From Herminiimonas sp. CN (GTDB lineage: Bacteria; Pseudomonadota; Gammaproteobacteria; Burkholderiales; Burkholderiaceae_D), in NCBI RefSeq assembly GCF_000622895.1, contig NZ_AVCC01000012.1, positions 4 through 57,959 on the forward strand: DNA of 57,956 bases, read 5' to 3'. The notes below the pieces were generated by a model. The model ran no database searches and was not told the DNA's origin. It was given only the letters and a program-made list of their open reading frames with translations. A program made the translations under genes and the position numbers. This document shows positions 26,801 to 36,166 of this stretch, in pieces. Each line of letters starts with the position of its first letter. Position 1 is the stretch's first letter.

Positions 26801-27312
26801 TGTGGCACCTCCTCAAACAAATCGTCCATGCTGGGATTCCAACCGAAGCGGCGCCAGAACCACACGATGCCTGGCACACCGAGCGTGCGCAAATTCAAAC
26901 GGATATCCTGCATATTCTTGGGCGCGCACTCTGTATTCGCGAAGTGGATGCCGGCTCATGCAATGCCTGCGAGCTGGAGATACAGGCGCTGAGCAACCCC
27001 TACTACAATATTGAGGGACTGGGCATCAAGTTCGTTGCCAGTCCGCGCCATGCCGACATGCTGCTGGTCACCGGCCCGGTGACCAAAAACATGGCAGCCG
27101 CATTGAAGCATGCGTATGACGCCACGCCTGATCCGAAGCTGGTGGTCGCCATTGGAGAATGCGCTTGCACTGGCGGCATGTTCGGCGAGAGTTATGCCAG
27201 TTGTGGCCGCGTCTCGAATGTGATCCCGGTCGATGTGACCGTACCGGGATGCCCGCCAAAACCGATCGACATTCTCCGTGGCATATTGACCGCGATCTCT
27301 ACCCGCGTTTAG
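26800..27312 (+). CDS. hyfI: HyfI-like small subunit (NuoB family, one [4Fe-4S])
   Basis: A 170-residue protein of the NuoB/NiFe small-subunit family. Proximal-cluster ligands are present: CNACE (Cys54, Cys57), GECAC (Cys121 or Cys123) and PGCPP (Cys151). The cluster is therefore likely intact although the large subunit has no metal site. The start overlaps the large subunit stop by one base (TGATG). No ferredoxin-like subunit (HyfA, HyfH or NuoI-type) follows, so the electron input is unclear. Confidence 0.9.
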   Translation: MWHLLKQIVHAGIPTEAAPEPHDAWHTERAQIQTDILHILGRALCIREVDAGSCNACELEIQALSNPYYNIEGLGIKFVASPRHADMLLVTGPVTKNMAAALKHAYDATPDPKLVVAIGECACTGGMFGESYASCGRVSNVIPVDVTVPGCPPKPIDILRGILTAISTRV

Positions 27313-27320
27313 AAAATACG

Positions 27321-27833
27321 CTAACGACCTTGCGGCTGGTCGTCCGAAGTTGAAGTTCCGATGACTTGGCGGCTATCAATATCGAAATGCACATTGAAAA
27401 ACCGGGATTCTGAGTGTAATTTCAGATACCGCCAGTCCCAGACTTCTTCATTTTTCAGCTTGAACTGAACGATAGTCCTCGGCCTGCCAAGCAACCGGCG
27501 TACTTCTTCCTTGCTCATGCCGACCCTGACATTGGCAAAATTAGCCTCGGTCAGCACCTGCCGGTAATCCTGCAGCTTGCCATTTTTGTCTATGGCAAAC
27601 ATCCAGGTGCGATGCCCCATCGGGCCTTTCGGATATTCCAGCGTGCGCGCGCCATCCTCCTCTTCCCACACGGTATCGGGCTGCCCCATTGCCATCCTGA
27701 CGTCGGACTCACCCGAGATCCCCTTGGCCAGCCTGGACAATCCGCTTTCCTCGACAAAATTGCCCTGCTGATCGCAGGCGACAGCCAAAACCGCACTGCC
27801 CAGCGCAAGAATGGCGCGTATCCATCGGTTCAT
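27321..27833 (-). CDS. BamE/SmpA-OmlA-like outer-membrane lipoprotein
   Basis: A 170-residue predicted lipoprotein: MNRWIRAILALGSAVLAVACDQ has a lipobox with Cys20. Two segments resemble BamE/SmpA folds, around ESDVRMAMGQPDTVWEEEDG and VRVGMSKEEVRRLLGRPRT, followed by WDWRY. The family helps assemble outer-membrane proteins, but this protein need not be the main BamE. The frame extends upstream to 28154 over the DUF3460 gene; ATG 27833 is right because the signal peptide starts there. It is convergent with the hyf-like operon, eight bases apart. Confidence 0.82.
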   Translation of the reverse strand: MNRWIRAILALGSAVLAVACDQQGNFVEESGLSRLAKGISGESDVRMAMGQPDTVWEEEDGARTLEYPKGPMGHRTWMFAIDKNGKLQDYRQVLTEANFANVRVGMSKEEVRRLLGRPRTIVQFKLKNEEVWDWRYLKLHSESRFFNVHFDIDSRQVIGTSTSDDQPQGR

Positions 27834-27908
27834 ACTTGCTCCTTTGGCTAAAACCGTCGTAAGACAAGGTAGAATAATGCCTGAACTTACAAGGCGATCA
27901 AACACACC

Positions 27909-28118
27909 ATGAAATTCAGCAAACAATTCCAGCGCTACGAATCCGAAGCAACCCTGTTCCTCAAGAGCCTTAAGGAACAGAATCCGAACCTCGAGCAAAG
28001 CCAGCGCGAAGGCCGCGCCCTGTTGTGGGACAAGGAGCCGCTTGACCTCGATACGCAGGAACGCAACAAGGCTTCGCGTGTGAAGCAACAGGCTTACGTG
28101 TACCAAAGCAAAGTTTAA
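27909..28118 (+). CDS. DUF3460 family protein
   Basis: A 69-residue, highly charged soluble protein, MKFSKQFQRYESEATLFLKS, matching the small DUF3460 family of betaproteobacteria. It is probably mostly helical, with no cysteines or membrane segment. It is 18 bases upstream of scpA in the same direction, as commonly seen in Burkholderiales. Function unknown. Confidence 0.85.
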   Translation: MKFSKQFQRYESEATLFLKSLKEQNPNLEQSQREGRALLWDKEPLDLDTQERNKASRVKQQAYVYQSKV

Positions 28119-28136
28119 GCACAACCGTCGCAGCCC

Positions 28137-28985
28137 ATGCAGCAGCAGGCACACGCCGCCGCGACTGTCGAGTCGGCGGCAAGCGCCGGCGACATTCCGA
28201 TTGAAAACACGGCGCTGGCCAGACTATACGGCGAGCCGCTGTTGCGGATGCCGACCGACCTGTACATCCCGCCGGATGCACTGGAAATCTTCCTGGAAGC
28301 GTTCGAGGGGCCGCTGGATCTCTTGCTGTACCTGATTCGCCGGCAAAATTTCAATATCCTCGACATCCCGATGGCTCAGGTAACCCGACAATACCTGCAA
28401 TACGTCGAGCAGGTGCGCATCCATAATCTCGAACTGGCGGCAGAATACCTGCTGATGGCGGCGATGCTAATCGAGATCAAGTCGCGCATGCTGCTGCCGG
28501 TCAGGAAAGCCGATAGCGGCGAGGAAGTCGCGGATCCGCGCGCTGAACTGGTGCGTCGCCTGCTGGAATACGAACAGATGAAGCTGGCCGCGCTGCAGAT
28601 CAACGCACTGCCGCAACTGGGGCGCGATTTCCTGCTGCCGCAGGTGCATATCGATCAAAGCGTGGTAGTGCGCTGGGCCGATGTCAGCGTAATCGAGCTG
28701 GAATCGGCCTGGGCCGACCTGCTGCGACGGGCGACGCTGATCCAGCATCACCAGATCAGCCGCGAAGAACTCTCGGTGCGCGAGCACATGTCGGGCATCC
28801 TGCGCGCATTGCAAGGCAGCAAATTTGTCGAGTTTTCGGATTTGTTCGACAGCACGCGCGGCATACCGGTCCTGGTGGTGAACTTTGTCGCCTTGCTCGA
28901 ACTGGCCAAGGAAACCCTGATCGAAATTACCCAGGCAGAACCATTTGCTCCAATTTACGTGCGACTGGCTTACGCACCAACCTGA
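28137..28985 (+). CDS. scpA: Segregation and condensation protein A
   Basis: Kleisin subunit of the Smc-ScpAB condensin that compacts and separates chromosomes. The 282-residue protein has the ScpA core starting FLEAFEGPLDLLLYLIRRQN and continuing FNILDIPMAQVTRQYLQYV, then ELAAEYLLMAAMLIEIKSRMLLP. A variable, Ala-rich N-terminal tail of about 45 residues precedes it. scpB is not adjacent in this window. Confidence 0.94.
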   Translation: MQQQAHAAATVESAASAGDIPIENTALARLYGEPLLRMPTDLYIPPDALEIFLEAFEGPLDLLLYLIRRQNFNILDIPMAQVTRQYLQYVEQVRIHNLELAAEYLLMAAMLIEIKSRMLLPVRKADSGEEVADPRAELVRRLLEYEQMKLAALQINALPQLGRDFLLPQVHIDQSVVVRWADVSVIELESAWADLLRRATLIQHHQISREELSVREHMSGILRALQGSKFVEFSDLFDSTRGIPVLVVNFVALLELAKETLIEITQAEPFAPIYVRLAYAPT

Positions 28986-29027
28986 CAAATCCAAATCCAT
29001 TCGCCTGCCGTTACGCCGGCGCACTGA

Positions 29028-29876
<849 letters not shown>

Positions 29877-29902
29877 GGCAAGCCCCGGATAGCCGCCGCG
29901 CC

Positions 29903-29928
29903 CAGCCGTCAAGCCTCTTGAGCGGCTG
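29903..29928. terminator. Hairpin downstream of panC
   Basis: CAGCCG-t-CAAG pairs with CTTG-ag-CGGCTG around a CCT loop, in the gap between convergent panC and cysK. There is no T-tract on either side, so it would be a weak intrinsic terminator at best. Confidence 0.35.
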
Positions 29929-30039
29929 CGCATGGCGCCCACGATTGCCTTGAATTGCCTTGTTAATGACGCACGTCAGCAATCGGACGCTTGTTGCTGT
30001 AAATTGCGGCTCGATTGATTATCGAGCCCATCGTCATCG

Positions 30040-30972
30040 TCAATCCACCAGATCGGCATACAGCGCGGTACTCAGATAGCGCTCGCCAAAGGATGGAATG
30101 ATGGTGACGATCAATTTGCCGGCGTTCTCCGGGCGACGCGCCACTTCCAGCGCAGCCCAGAGCGCGGCCCCGGATGAAATCCCGACCAGCAAGCCTTCTT
30201 CGCGCGCGGCACGGCGGGCGAAAGCAAATGCATCCTCGTTCTTGACCCGAATCACTTCGTCGTACACCTGGGTATTCAGAATGTCCGGCACAAAACCGGC
30301 GCCAAGCCCCTGAATCAGGTGCGGGCCTTTGGTGCCGCAGGACAACATCGGCGAACCATCCGGCTCCACTGCAACCACCTGAAATCCGGGCTTGCGCGCC
30401 TTCAATACTTCGCCCACGCCGGTGATGGTGCCGCCGGTGCCGACCCCAGCCACCAGGATATCGGCCTGGCCGTCGGTATCGTTCCAGATTTCTTCGGCCG
30501 TGGTGCGGCGATGCACTTCCGGATTGGCTGCATTCTTGAATTGTTGCGGCAGAAAATAGCGGGAATCGGACGCCACCAGTTCCTCGGCCTTCTTGATGGC
30601 GCCGGACATGCCCTCGCTGCCCGGCGTCAGCACCAGCTCCGCACCGTAGGCGCGCAGCAGCATGCGCCGCTCGCGGCTCATGGTGTCGGGCATGATCAGC
30701 GTGCAACGATAACCGCGCGCCGCGCACACCATTGCCAGCGCGATGCCGGTATTGCCACTGGTTGGTTCGACAATAATCGTATCCGGCTTGATCAGGCCGG
30801 CCTGCTCTGCCGCGTCGATCATGGCCACGCCGATCCGATCCTTGACACTATGCGCCGGGCTGTAGAATTCAAGCTTGGCCAGCACGGTAGCAACGGCCCC
30901 CTGCGCCATGCGATTGATGCGAACCAACGGCGTATTGCCGACCAGCGCGGTGACATCGTTTGCGATTTTCAT
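30040..30972 (-). CDS. cysK: Cysteine synthase (O-acetylserine sulfhydrylase)
   Basis: PLP enzyme that makes cysteine from O-acetylserine and sulfide. The 310-residue protein has the PLP lysine in [11 protein letters not shown] (Lys44), the substrate loop TSGNTG and the phosphate-binding GTGGTITG. Features fit CysK better than CysM, though the two are hard to separate by eye. It stands alone, convergent to panC. Confidence 0.92.
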   Translation of the reverse strand: MKIANDVTALVGNTPLVRINRMAQGAVATVLAKLEFYSPAHSVKDRIGVAMIDAAEQAGLIKPDTIIVEPTSGNTGIALAMVCAARGYRCTLIMPDTMSRERRMLLRAYGAELVLTPGSEGMSGAIKKAEELVASDSRYFLPQQFKNAANPEVHRRTTAEEIWNDTDGQADILVAGVGTGGTITGVGEVLKARKPGFQVVAVEPDGSPMLSCGTKGPHLIQGLGAGFVPDILNTQVYDEVIRVKNEDAFAFARRAAREEGLLVGISSGAALWAALEVARRPENAGKLIVTIIPSFGERYLSTALYADLVD

Positions 30973-31435
30973 TGCTTACCTTTCTCGCCCATTACGGGCA
31001 TTCAATTAGCGATTTTTGACGCCCGATCACAACAGAAACAACCGAACCAGCGTATTTTCGGCTGTTTCATTGCATCCTTACAATTAATATATAAGCTTGA
31101 TGTTATGCCTGTGCATTAGGGTTGAAAACCATGTCTGCGAAATACACCAAAGGCACGAACAAGCAAGACTGGCAGTATATTTAATTTTCGCAGTAGATAT
31201 ATGCAATAAATGCCATTAAACTACGATACTCCTTATTTTCATGAAAATCATCGGACTCCGGTCCCGACCCGTGTTTTTCGTGTTTTCGTGGACAAGGGCG
31301 TAACGTCAGACACCGGCAAAAGCAAACTATAAAATACCCGATTCAGCGTGCCAAACCATGCGAAGCGACAAAATCCCTGCGCAAGTTTTCCAAAGCACGG
31401 TTGCCGCAAGCTGTGCTGTGAGCATACAATATGCA
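30973..31435. other. Intergenic region between cysK and the btuB riboswitch
   Basis: Divergent promoter region. Repeat copy 4 occupies 31164-31234. An AT-rich stretch at 31083-31097 could serve the cysK promoter. TATAAAAT at 31328-31335 is a possible -10 for the btuB transcript, about 100 bases before the riboswitch, without a good -35. A 17-codon ORF (31131-31184) runs into the repeat and is not called. Confidence 0.4.
31164..31234 (+). repeat. Dispersed 71-bp element, copy 4 (divergent)
   Basis: Has TATATTTAATTTTCGC where other copies have TGTATTT-yTAATTTyCGC, and ends GATACTCCTT. The 5' end, CAAGACTGGC, matches the TATACT consensus poorly. The overall length (71) and placement of box and 3' end agree with the family, so it is probably a decayed copy. 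Confidence 0.55.
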
Positions 31436-31645
31436 CGTTTTGGTGCCCGCGGACATCCTCATGTCTGCAGTTAAACGGGAAACACGGCGCAGATGACACC
31501 CTCATCAGCCAACGTGTGCTGCCCCCGCAACGGTAAATCAAGCGTCATCGGAAAGTTTCGGTGACAAATCGCTTCTCAGGACCACTGTGCAAATCGCACG
31601 GGAAGGTGAAGCGGTTCGACTTGTCAGCCCGGATACCGGCCAGAA
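31436..31645 (+). promoter_or_regulatory. Cobalamin riboswitch upstream of btuB
   Basis: Conserved elements occur in order: TTTTGGTGCC at the 5' end, TTAAACGGGAAACACGG, the core GCTGCCCCCGCAACGGTAA (about 31518-31536), CCACTGTGC, GGGAAGGTGAAGCGG and the B12 box GTCAGCCCGGATACCGGCC at 31623-31641. When adenosylcobalamin binds, such riboswitches shut off the downstream gene, usually by hiding the ribosome site. About 85 bases remain to the btuB ATG. Confidence 0.93.
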
Positions 31646-31729
31646 TAGGTGGAAATGCGTAAATCCGCATTTCCGTTGATTCCGGCTTGCGGGGACGCAG
31701 GTCGGGAGACTCTCATTTGAAACGACATC

Positions 31730-33613
31730 ATGACTTTTTTTACCCTCCGCGCCCGCACTCCGGCCTGGAAGCCGCTCGCGCTGGCCTCTGCAATCACCCT
31801 GTGCTACCTCGACCCGGCGCTCGCCCAGAATACTGACGACAAAACCTTGGCACCGGTCGTGGTGACCGCCTCGCGCTTTGCCCAGAACGCCAAAGATGTA
31901 CTGAGCGACAACATCGTCATCACGACAGAAGAAATTCAACGCTCAGGACAAACCTCGTTGGCAGGCCTGCTGCAACAGAAAAAAAACATACAGATCGTCA
32001 CCAATGGCGGCCCCGGCTCCAGCACTTCTGTCTTCGTCCGCGGCACGGACAACAAACAGAGCATCGTGCTGATTGATGGCGTGCGCACCAGCTCCTTAAC
32101 TGCCGGCGGGGCCACCTGGTCAGCACTGCCTCTGTCGCAAATAGACCGTATAGAAATCGTCTATGGCCCATTGAGCAGCCTTTACGGTGCCGATGCAGTT
32201 GGTGGCGTAATCCAGATTTTCACCAAGAAAGGCGACGGCACACCGCGCCTGAATGCTTCCGCTGGTGCCGGCAGCCATGGTACGCGTACGCTTGATGCTG
32301 GCGTATCCGGCTCCAGCGACGGCGACCATACTTTCCGCTATGCCATCAATGCGGCCCACGAAGAATCGGATGGTTTTTCCGCAACCAAGCCGGCCGCCGG
32401 CCCTTACAGTTTCAATGCCGACAAGGATGGCTACACGAAAGACAGCGCCAGCGGCCAGTTTTCCATTGATCTTGCCAAAGGGCATGAACTTGGCTTGCGC
32501 TTTTTGCATAGCCGCCTGAACGCGCAATTTGATGCCGGACCTGGGTATGACGACCGCAGCAAACAGGAAATAGGCAGCGCAGTGCTGTACTCGAATAATC
32601 GCATCCTGCCCTGGTGGAACAGTCAATTGCAATTGTCGCAATCGACCGATAAGTCATATACCGATGCCTCCTATGGCAAGAGTCATTTCGACAGCACGCA
32701 AACCGGGGTCAGCTGGCAAAACGACCTGGCCTTTGGTCCGGATATGTTGCAACTGCTGGCCGAGCATCGCAAGGATGAAGTGGATTCAAGCGAAGCAGGA
32801 CTCAATCGCGATCGCACCAACAATGCCATTGCCGCCTCTTACCAGCTGAATCGCGGCAATCACCTCGCCAGCATCGGAGTTCGCAATGACGACAACTCGC
32901 AATTCGGCAGCAAGGTCACCGGCAGCGTCGGCTACGGTTACCGCCTGAGCAGCGCGCTGCGCGCCAATGCCAGTTACGGCACCAGCTTTCGCGCCCCGAC
33001 CTTCAATGACTTGTTTTACCCCGGCTACGGCATAATGTCGAATAAACCGGAACAGGGGAAAAATGCCGAGATGGCCTTGCATTACGATGATGGGACAGCG
33101 CAACTGAGCGCCGTGTATTACCGCAATCGCATCACGGACCTGCTGGCATTTTCCGACCCTTGCCCGACCGAGCAGAGCACGCATCCTTATGGCTGCACTT
33201 ACAACGTCAATCAGGCCACAATCCGTGGCTTATCCCTAAGCGGCAGCACCCGCATAAATCAGTTCACCATCAGGGGTTCGCTGGATTTCCTTGATCCGCA
33301 CGATGACAGCAACGACAAGACCCTGGCGCGCCGCGCAAAACGGCATGGCAGCATGGCTCTGGAACATCATTCAGGCATGTTCACTACCGGCGCCGAACTG
33401 CTGGTGTCAGGAGAGCGCTTTGATGACGCACGAAACAAGAACCGATTGGGCGGTTATGGTTTGCTCAATCTGTATGCCAGCTATGAATTGGCACCCAACT
33501 GGTCGCTCTTCGGCCGCTGGAATAATGTACTGGACAAGGATTACGAGCTAGCCAAAAACTATGCAACTGCCGGCTCCAGCCTGTTTGTAGGTGTGCGTTA
33601 CGCAATGAAATAA
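31730..33613 (+). CDS. btuB: TonB-dependent cobalamin receptor
   Basis: Outer-membrane gated channel for vitamin B12, 627 residues. A signal peptide ends near LDPALAQ, followed by a TonB box in APVVVTASRF, the plug domain with GGPGSSTSVFVRGTDNKQS and YGADAVGGVIQIFTKK, and a 22-strand-type barrel finishing on the aromatic-rich LFVGVRYAMK. The cobalamin riboswitch directly upstream and cobalamin genes downstream make B12 or a corrinoid the likely substrate. Confidence 0.94.
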   Translation: MTFFTLRARTPAWKPLALASAITLCYLDPALAQNTDDKTLAPVVVTASRFAQNAKDVLSDNIVITTEEIQRSGQTSLAGLLQQKKNIQIVTNGGPGSSTSVFVRGTDNKQSIVLIDGVRTSSLTAGGATWSALPLSQIDRIEIVYGPLSSLYGADAVGGVIQIFTKKGDGTPRLNASAGAGSHGTRTLDAGVSGSSDGDHTFRYAINAAHEESDGFSATKPAAGPYSFNADKDGYTKDSASGQFSIDLAKGHELGLRFLHSRLNAQFDAGPGYDDRSKQEIGSAVLYSNNRILPWWNSQLQLSQSTDKSYTDASYGKSHFDSTQTGVSWQNDLAFGPDMLQLLAEHRKDEVDSSEAGLNRDRTNNAIAASYQLNRGNHLASIGVRNDDNSQFGSKVTGSVGYGYRLSSALRANASYGTSFRAPTFNDLFYPGYGIMSNKPEQGKNAEMALHYDDGTAQLSAVYYRNRITDLLAFSDPCPTEQSTHPYGCTYNVNQATIRGLSLSGSTRINQFTIRGSLDFLDPHDDSNDKTLARRAKRHGSMALEHHSGMFTTGAELLVSGERFDDARNKNRLGGYGLLNLYASYELAPNWSLFGRWNNVLDKDYELAKNYATAGSSLFVGVRYAMK

Positions 33614-33720
33614 GCGGATATTTTAGCTGGGCCCGGTGCAAGCCGGCCCGGCGACATCACCCTATTTTTCAGGGCGCTGTATTGTTGCAGCGTTCTGCAT
33701 TCCACTCCAAGAGGTTATTC

Positions 33721-34770
33721 GTGCATTCTGCACTTAGTGGTTTTCCTGCATCAGGCATAATCGATGGGCGCTATCGCAGCCTATTTATTCTCAGCGCTTT
33801 GACGCTTGTGGCGGCAACAATCATTCTGCTGGCCTGCATGATCGGCTCGGTCGCGCTGCCGCTGTCCGAACTGCCGGCTGCACTGGCGCAAGTGCTGCAG
33901 GGCGCGCCGTCCACCCTGACGGCGACGCTGCTCGAATTGCGGCTGGGCCGGGCCTTGTCGGCCTTCGTGACCGGCGGCGCGCTGGCGCTGGCTGGGGTGA
34001 TGATGCAGGCCTTGCTGCGCAATCCGCTGGCCGACCCGTATGTGCTGGGCGTGTCGGGCGGCGCGGCGGTCGGCGCGCTGGCGGCGATGCTGTTCATGGC
34101 GACCGCCTGGATGATCGATGCGGCCGCGTTTGCCGGCGCGGTGACCGTCGCCCTGCTGCTGTATGCACTGGCGCGGCGCGATTTGCGCGGCGGCGTGGCG
34201 GCCGAAGGCGGCGCCTCGCTGTTGCTGCTGACCGGCGTGATTCTGGCCTCGGGCTGCGGCGCACTGGTAACCCTGATGCTGTCGATTGCGCCGGAGGGGC
34301 GCTTGCGCGGCATGATCTTCTGGATGATCGGCGATCTGTCCGGCACCCAGCTGCGCTGGATGCCGTGGCTGGCCCTGATCGCGGCCCTGCTGTTCGCACA
34401 GCGGGTCGCGCGTTCGATCAACGTGATGGCGCTGCACGCGGAAGCGGCCGCCACGCTCGGGGTGCGGGTCGGCGCGCTGCGCCAGGGGCTGTTCCTGTGC
34501 TCCGCCCTGCTCACCGCCAGCGCGGTCACCAGCGCCGGCAGCATCGGCTTCGTCGGACTGATCGTGCCGCATGCCTGCCGCTTTGCGCTGGGGCCGGATC
34601 ACCGGCTGCTGATGCCGGCGTCGGTGCTGGTCGGCGGTGCTTTCCTGGTGCTGGCCGATACGCTGGCGCGCACCGTGCTGGCGCCGCAGCAATTGCCGGT
34701 CGGCGTGGTGACTGCGATGATCGGGGTCCCGGTATTCCTGTTGCAACTGCACCACATCCGGCGGAAATAA
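33721..34770 (+). CDS. btuC: Cobalamin ABC transporter permease
   Basis: FecCD/BtuC-family permease with about ten membrane helices, 349 residues from GTG 33721. That GTG has an AAGAGG ribosome site six bases upstream; a TTG at 33682 would add 13 residues and is less likely. Motifs: RLGRALSAFVTGGALALAGVMMQALLRNPLADPYVLGVSGG and the C-terminal GFVGLIVPHACR. With btuD and btuF it forms the inner-membrane B12 importer. Confidence 0.92.
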   Translation: MHSALSGFPASGIIDGRYRSLFILSALTLVAATIILLACMIGSVALPLSELPAALAQVLQGAPSTLTATLLELRLGRALSAFVTGGALALAGVMMQALLRNPLADPYVLGVSGGAAVGALAAMLFMATAWMIDAAAFAGAVTVALLLYALARRDLRGGVAAEGGASLLLLTGVILASGCGALVTLMLSIAPEGRLRGMIFWMIGDLSGTQLRWMPWLALIAALLFAQRVARSINVMALHAEAAATLGVRVGALRQGLFLCSALLTASAVTSAGSIGFVGLIVPHACRFALGPDHRLLMPASVLVGGAFLVLADTLARTVLAPQQLPVGVVTAMIGVPVFLLQLHHIRRK

Positions 34771-35540
34771 TGCGTACCTCCAACCTGAAACTCAGCATCG
34801 GCCCACGGCTGCTGCTTGCCGACCTGGACTGGCAGATCCAGCCCGGCGAATGCTGGTGCGTGATCGGCCGCAACGGCGTCGGCAAGAGCACCTTGCTGCG
34901 CACGCTGGCCGGTTTGCGCCAGCCTGACGGCGGCCGCGTCGAACTGGGCGGCAAGCCGCTATCGGACTGGCCTTTGGCCGCACTGGCGCGTGAGCGCGCG
35001 TTCCTGCCGCAGTCGCGCAGCGATGCGTTCGGTTATACCGCGCTCGAAACCGTGCTGACCGCGCGCCATCCTTATCACGCCGAGCGCTACTGGGAAGGCA
35101 GCGACGACCATCAGGCCGCGCATCAGGCGCTGCAGGCGATGGAAGTCGATCAACTGGCCGAGCGCGACGTGCGCACGCTGTCCGGCGGCGAACGGCAGCG
35201 GGTCGCGATCGCCGCGCTGCTGGCGCAGGACACGCCCTTGCTGCTGCTGGACGAGCCGGCCAATGCGCTCGACCTGGCCCATCAGGTCAGCGTGACGGGC
35301 TTGCTGGCACGGCTGTGCAGCGAACAAGGCAAGAGCGCGGTGATGGTCGGCCACGACCTGAATCTGGCGCATGGGGTGGCCAGCCATGCGCTGCTGCTGA
35401 TGGGCGACGGCGGCTGGCAGGCCGGACCGGTGGCCGAAGTGATGCAAGCGCCGATCCTGAGCCGCTGCCTGGGGCATCCGATCGAAGCGCTGCAACACGG
35501 CAAGCGCACCATTTTCATTCCTTTTGAAGAAACCACATGA
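34770..35540 (+). CDS. btuD: Cobalamin ABC transporter ATPase
   Basis: ABC ATPase of 256 residues. Walker A GRNGVGKSTLL, Q-loop region LPQSRSDAF, signature LSGGERQRVAIAALLAQD, Walker B LLLLDEPANALD and the switch histidine in GHDLNLAHG are all present. The ATG at 34770 overlaps the btuC stop (TAATG), and the gene overlaps cobO at its end. Confidence 0.93.
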   Translation: MRTSNLKLSIGPRLLLADLDWQIQPGECWCVIGRNGVGKSTLLRTLAGLRQPDGGRVELGGKPLSDWPLAALARERAFLPQSRSDAFGYTALETVLTARHPYHAERYWEGSDDHQAAHQALQAMEVDQLAERDVRTLSGGERQRVAIAALLAQDTPLLLLDEPANALDLAHQVSVTGLLARLCSEQGKSAVMVGHDLNLAHGVASHALLLMGDGGWQAGPVAEVMQAPILSRCLGHPIEALQHGKRTIFIPFEETT

Positions 35541-36166
35541 GCACAACAGAAAACACTGCCAGCGATGACGGCATCAATGAACGCCACCGCGCCCGCATGG
35601 CACGCAAGAAAGCCCATATCGATGAACATATCGAACAGGCGCAGCGCACCGCCGGCGTGATCGTCGTCAACACCGGCAATGGCAAGGGCAAGAGTTCCAG
35701 CGGTTTCGGCATGGTGATGCGCGCGATGGGGCACGGGATGAAAGTCGGCGTGGTGCAGTTCATCAAAGGCGCGATGTCGACCGGCGAAGAGCAGTTCCTG
35801 CGCCGCTTCCCCGACGAAGTCAGCTTCCATGCGATGGGTGAAGGCTATACCTGGGAAACCCAGGACCGCGCGCGCGACATCGAAAAGGCCCAGGCTGCTT
35901 GGGAACAGGGCAAGCGCTTCCTGAACGATCCGAGCATCGGGCTAGTGCTGTTCGATGAACTCAATATCGCGTTGAAATACCACTATCTGGACCTGCAGCA
36001 GGTCATCGACGATCTGCTGTCACGGCCGCAGATGCAGCATGTGGTGATCACCGGCCGCGGCGCGCCGCCGGAACTGATCGGGATTGCCGATACCGTCACC
36101 GACATGCAGGTCGTCAAGCATGCATACAAGAACGGCATCGTAGCGCAGGCTGGTGTCGAATGGTGA
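35537..36166 (+). CDS. cobO: Cob(I)yrinic acid a,c-diamide adenosyltransferase
   Basis: Adds the 5'-deoxyadenosyl group to corrinoid cobalt. The 209-residue protein has the CobA/CobO-type P-loop GNGKGKSSSGFGMVMRAMG, the KVGVVQFIKGAMSTGEE segment and LVLFDELNIALKYHYLDLQQV. It overlaps btuD by four bases and cobB by seven, so translation is probably coupled. Confidence 0.95.
   Translation: MSTTENTASDDGINERHRARMARKKAHIDEHIEQAQRTAGVIVVNTGNGKGKSSSGFGMVMRAMGHGMKVGVVQFIKGAMSTGEEQFLRRFPDEVSFHAMGEGYTWETQDRARDIEKAQAAWEQGKRFLNDPSIGLVLFDELNIALKYHYLDLQQVIDDLLSRPQMQHVVITGRGAPPELIGIADTVTDMQVVKHAYKNGIVAQAGVEW

Noticed and set aside
20165..27312. Annotation as a formate hydrogenlyase/hydrogenase-4, in view of the nearby formate dehydrogenase.
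   Set aside because: The large subunit lacks all NiFe cysteines, there are no hyp genes, and the formate dehydrogenase is predicted to be exported; the two clusters are also separated by other genes.
31131..31184. A 17-codon ORF (MSAKYTKGTNKQDWQYI) upstream of the btuB riboswitch.
   Set aside because: Too short, no clear ribosome site, and it runs into repeat copy 4; could be a gene remnant, but nothing supports it.
33614..33700. GC-rich inverted repeat between btuB and btuC (GGGCC...GGCCC) as a terminator.
   Set aside because: Short imperfect stem without a T-tract; btuC is probably transcribed from the btuB promoter.
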